Shown here piece by piece: positions 5,214 through 6,560 of a DNA stretch of 6,560 nucleotides (the first letter of the stretch is position 1; each line of letters opens with the position of its first letter). This DNA is from DASYAN01 sp036501345 (GTDB lineage Bacteria > Chloroflexota > Ktedonobacteria > Ktedonobacterales > Ktedonobacteraceae): NCBI GenBank assembly GCA_036501345.1, contig DASYAN010000122.1, forward strand, positions 1 through 6,560, in the 5' to 3' direction. The position numbers and the translations under genes are program-made. Under the pieces are notes generated by a model. It did not search any database. It saw only the letters and a list, made by a program, of their open reading frames with translations, and was not told where the DNA came from.

Positions 5214-5411
5214 ATGGAACAGCAGGATGAAATGACTCTACAACCACAGCTCTGGACAATTGATCAGGTTGGAAAGGCTCTCAATTTGGGAAGAACAAAA
5301 ATCTATGAGCTGATCTGGAAAGAGAACCTCCCGGTTCAAAAATTTGGGCGTGCCGTCAGAGTCTCTCCAGTCGAACTTCAACGCTGGTTAGAAGAACGGG
5401 CGCGTCAATGA
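5214..5411 (+). CDS. Excisionase-type helix-turn-helix protein
   Basis: This is a 65-residue DNA-binding protein of the MerR-like excisionase fold (HTH_17 type by recollection). The body shows the family hallmarks in order: LWTIDQVGKALNLGRTKIYE (residues 13-32), the wing LPVQKFGRAVRVSPVELQRW (39-58), and a short basic tail LEERARQ. Such proteins bend DNA at attachment sites to favour excision by a tyrosine recombinase and can also act as transcription factors. The start at 5214 has GGAGA (5202-5206) 7 nt upstream; Met7 is an alternative. The integrase gene starts 99 nt downstream on the same strand, the usual excisionase-integrase order. The stop codon lies inside an inverted repeat (5408-5458) that could separate expression of the two genes. 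It probably reads from the promoter at 4742-4770 through a long leader. Confidence 0.85.
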   Translation: MEQQDEMTLQPQLWTIDQVGKALNLGRTKIYELIWKENLPVQKFGRAVRVSPVELQRWLEERARQ

Positions 5412-5458
5412 AAGATACTCTGCATGAGATAGATAGAGAAGGAAAAGGTATCTTTCAT
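5408..5458 (+). repeat. 11-bp inverted repeat over the excisionase stop codon
   Basis: ATGAAAGATAC (5408-5418) and GTATCTTTCAT (5448-5458) are perfect inverse copies separated by 29 nt. The stop codon of the excisionase gene is inside the left arm. No T-run follows, so it is not a classical terminator. It may be an mRNA hairpin tuning integrase expression or a dyad bound by the excisionase or integrase. A shorter dyad, CAATGA/TCATTG (5470-5493), follows just before the integrase ribosome site. Confidence 0.5.
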
Positions 5459-5510
5459 CATACAATTATCAATGAGCTATTTTCTTTTCATTGCACAAGG
5501 AGTGATAACC

Positions 5511-6560
5511 ATGGGTAAACGTGCCAATAGCGAGGGGTCCATTTACCGCCGTAAATCGGATGGGAAATGGGTTGCAAGCATTACATTGGATGACGGTAAG
5601 CGGAAAGTTTTTTATGGGAAAACAAAAAAGGAAGTGACAGAGAAGCTAATAAAAGCTCGCAGTGAGCAACAACAAGGCACCCTTGTAACCGCACCACAGC
5701 AAACTTTAGCTCAGTTTCTTTATGATTGGTTGGAGAATACACAAAAGAATAGCATACGTGCAAGGACATATGAGCGATATGAAGAAATTATACGGCTTCA
5801 TATCGTGCCAGTGCTTGGGCGTCATCAATTACACAATGTAACAGCGCAGCATTTACAGGCCTTCTACGCGAAGAAAAGCAAGGAAGGGCTTTCATCTACA
5901 ACCATTGCCAGTTTTCATAATGTGCTGCACAAAGCTTTGGAATGTGCAGTGAAATGGAGTCTTGTACCACGTAACGTGTGTGAACTGGCGTCGCCTCCAC
6001 GCCGAGAACGTTTTGAGGTGCAGCCTCTTACGGCGGAGCAAGCTCAAAAATTGCTAGAAGCAGCTCGTGGTCATTATATGGAAGCTCTTTTTTGTCTCGC
6101 ATTAGCCACGGGAATGAGACGTGGCGAATTGATGGCTCTGAAGTGGCAAGATATCGACTTCTCAACGAATACACTACAAATACGTCGCACGTTGTCGCGT
6201 ATCCCGAGTAAGATGTCTGCAGAGAAGGGCAAAGGATTTGAGGAGGCTGAGCCAAAGACAAAGAAAAGTCGCCGGAGCGTGGTTATTGCCTCTTTTGCAG
6301 TTGAAGCCTTAAAGCAGCATCGTATCCATCAATTAGAGGCAAAGCTGAAAGCTGGTCCTGCATGGCAAGATCATGATTATGTCTTTTGCACTTCTGTCGG
6401 TACGCACCTTCACCCTAGTAGAGATATTCTGGATCAATTAAAGGCGCTTCTGAAAAAAGCTGACTTACCTGATATCCGTTTTCATGATTTACGACATAGT
6501 TCTGCTACTCTGTTGCTCAGTGCAGGTATTCATCCAAAGGTCGTGCAGGAGATACTAGGA
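5511..6560 (+). CDS. Tyrosine site-specific integrase, 3' end cut by window
   Basis: This phage/ICE-type tyrosine recombinase catalyses integration and excision of a mobile element; 350 residues are visible. Residues about 8-50 form the arm-DNA-binding domain (GSIYRRKSDGKWVASITLDD). About 62-160 is the SAM-like core-binding domain (TLAQFLYDWLE, TYERYEEIIRLHIVPVLG). The catalytic domain begins at about 172. Catalytic residues seen are Arg203 in ATGMRRGEL, Lys249 in PKTKKSRR, and His325 and Arg328 in FHDLRHSSATLLLSAG. The frame ends at EILG, exactly where the second His (LGH) and, about ten residues later, the Tyr nucleophile are expected; both fall outside the window, so intactness cannot be judged. 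The start at 5511 has AAGGAG (5497-5502) 8 nt upstream, a near-ideal ribosome site. It follows the excisionase gene by 99 nt. No frameshift is seen in the visible part. Confidence 0.95.
   Translation, partial: MGKRANSEGSIYRRKSDGKWVASITLDDGKRKVFYGKTKKEVTEKLIKARSEQQQGTLVTAPQQTLAQFLYDWLENTQKNSIRARTYERYEEIIRLHIVPVLGRHQLHNVTAQHLQAFYAKKSKEGLSSTTIASFHNVLHKALECAVKWSLVPRNVCELASPPRRERFEVQPLTAEQAQKLLEAARGHYMEALFCLALATGMRRGELMALKWQDIDFSTNTLQIRRTLSRIPSKMSAEKGKGFEEAEPKTKKSRRSVVIASFAVEALKQHRIHQLEAKLKAGPAWQDHDYVFCTSVGTHLHPSRDILDQLKALLKKADLPDIRFHDLRHSSATLLLSAGIHPKVVQEILG

Noticed and set aside
4810..5235. 141-codon frame across the repeat region as an intact gene
   Set aside because: It begins inside the operator palindrome, translates low-complexity repeats and overlaps the well-supported excisionase start.

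Overview
The window looks like a chromosomal or accessory region of a bacterium with moderate GC content. The best guess is Ktedonobacteria (Chloroflexota). That guess rests on inference from protein style: a Xre helix-turn-helix fused to a TPR-like helical C-terminus, a lysine/serine-rich TPR protein, and a HutC-type GntR beside an excisionase/integrase pair. No rRNA, tRNA or marker gene is present to confirm it.

Left part (1-1573). An unrecognised 110-residue protein is followed by a 248-residue TPR protein with a conserved C-terminal helical domain. A 75-residue protein of unknown function lies convergent to it on the minus strand. The start codon of this small gene lies in the 3' arm of a perfect 9-bp hairpin whose loop carries its ribosome binding site.

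Middle part (1574-3710). A divergent control region leads into a plus-strand, operon-like pair: a Xre-family regulator with a TPR-like C-terminus (1842-3107), then, 13 nt later, a 95-residue Dabb (stress-responsive alpha/beta barrel) protein (3121-3408). A consensus-like sigma-70 promoter (TTGACC-18-TACAAT) sits right in front of the regulator, with 12-bp-phased CCTATCGTTT repeats further upstream. The 302-bp convergent gap after the Dabb gene has no gene but holds an 11-bp perfect inverted repeat at 3450-3538.

Right part (3711-6560). This resembles the control and recombination end of an integrative element. A GntR/UTRA repressor-type gene runs on the minus strand. A strong promoter (TTGACA-17-TATGCT with extended -10) points away from it to the right. 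Two copies of one inverted repeat, TACCA-N10-TGGTA, lie in the shared control region: one overlaps the likely GntR promoter, the other lies just downstream of the rightward promoter. To the right are a possibly degenerate small reading frame carrying an array of roughly 22-bp repeats (4947-5034), an excisionase-type HTH gene (5214-5411), an 11-bp hairpin over that gene's stop codon, and a tyrosine integrase that runs off the window just before its last catalytic residues.

Proposed logic (inference): the GntR protein represses itself and the rightward transcript through the paired sites. The excisionase and/or integrase may act on the repeat array. The attachment site, a tRNA target and any cargo are not visible in the window.
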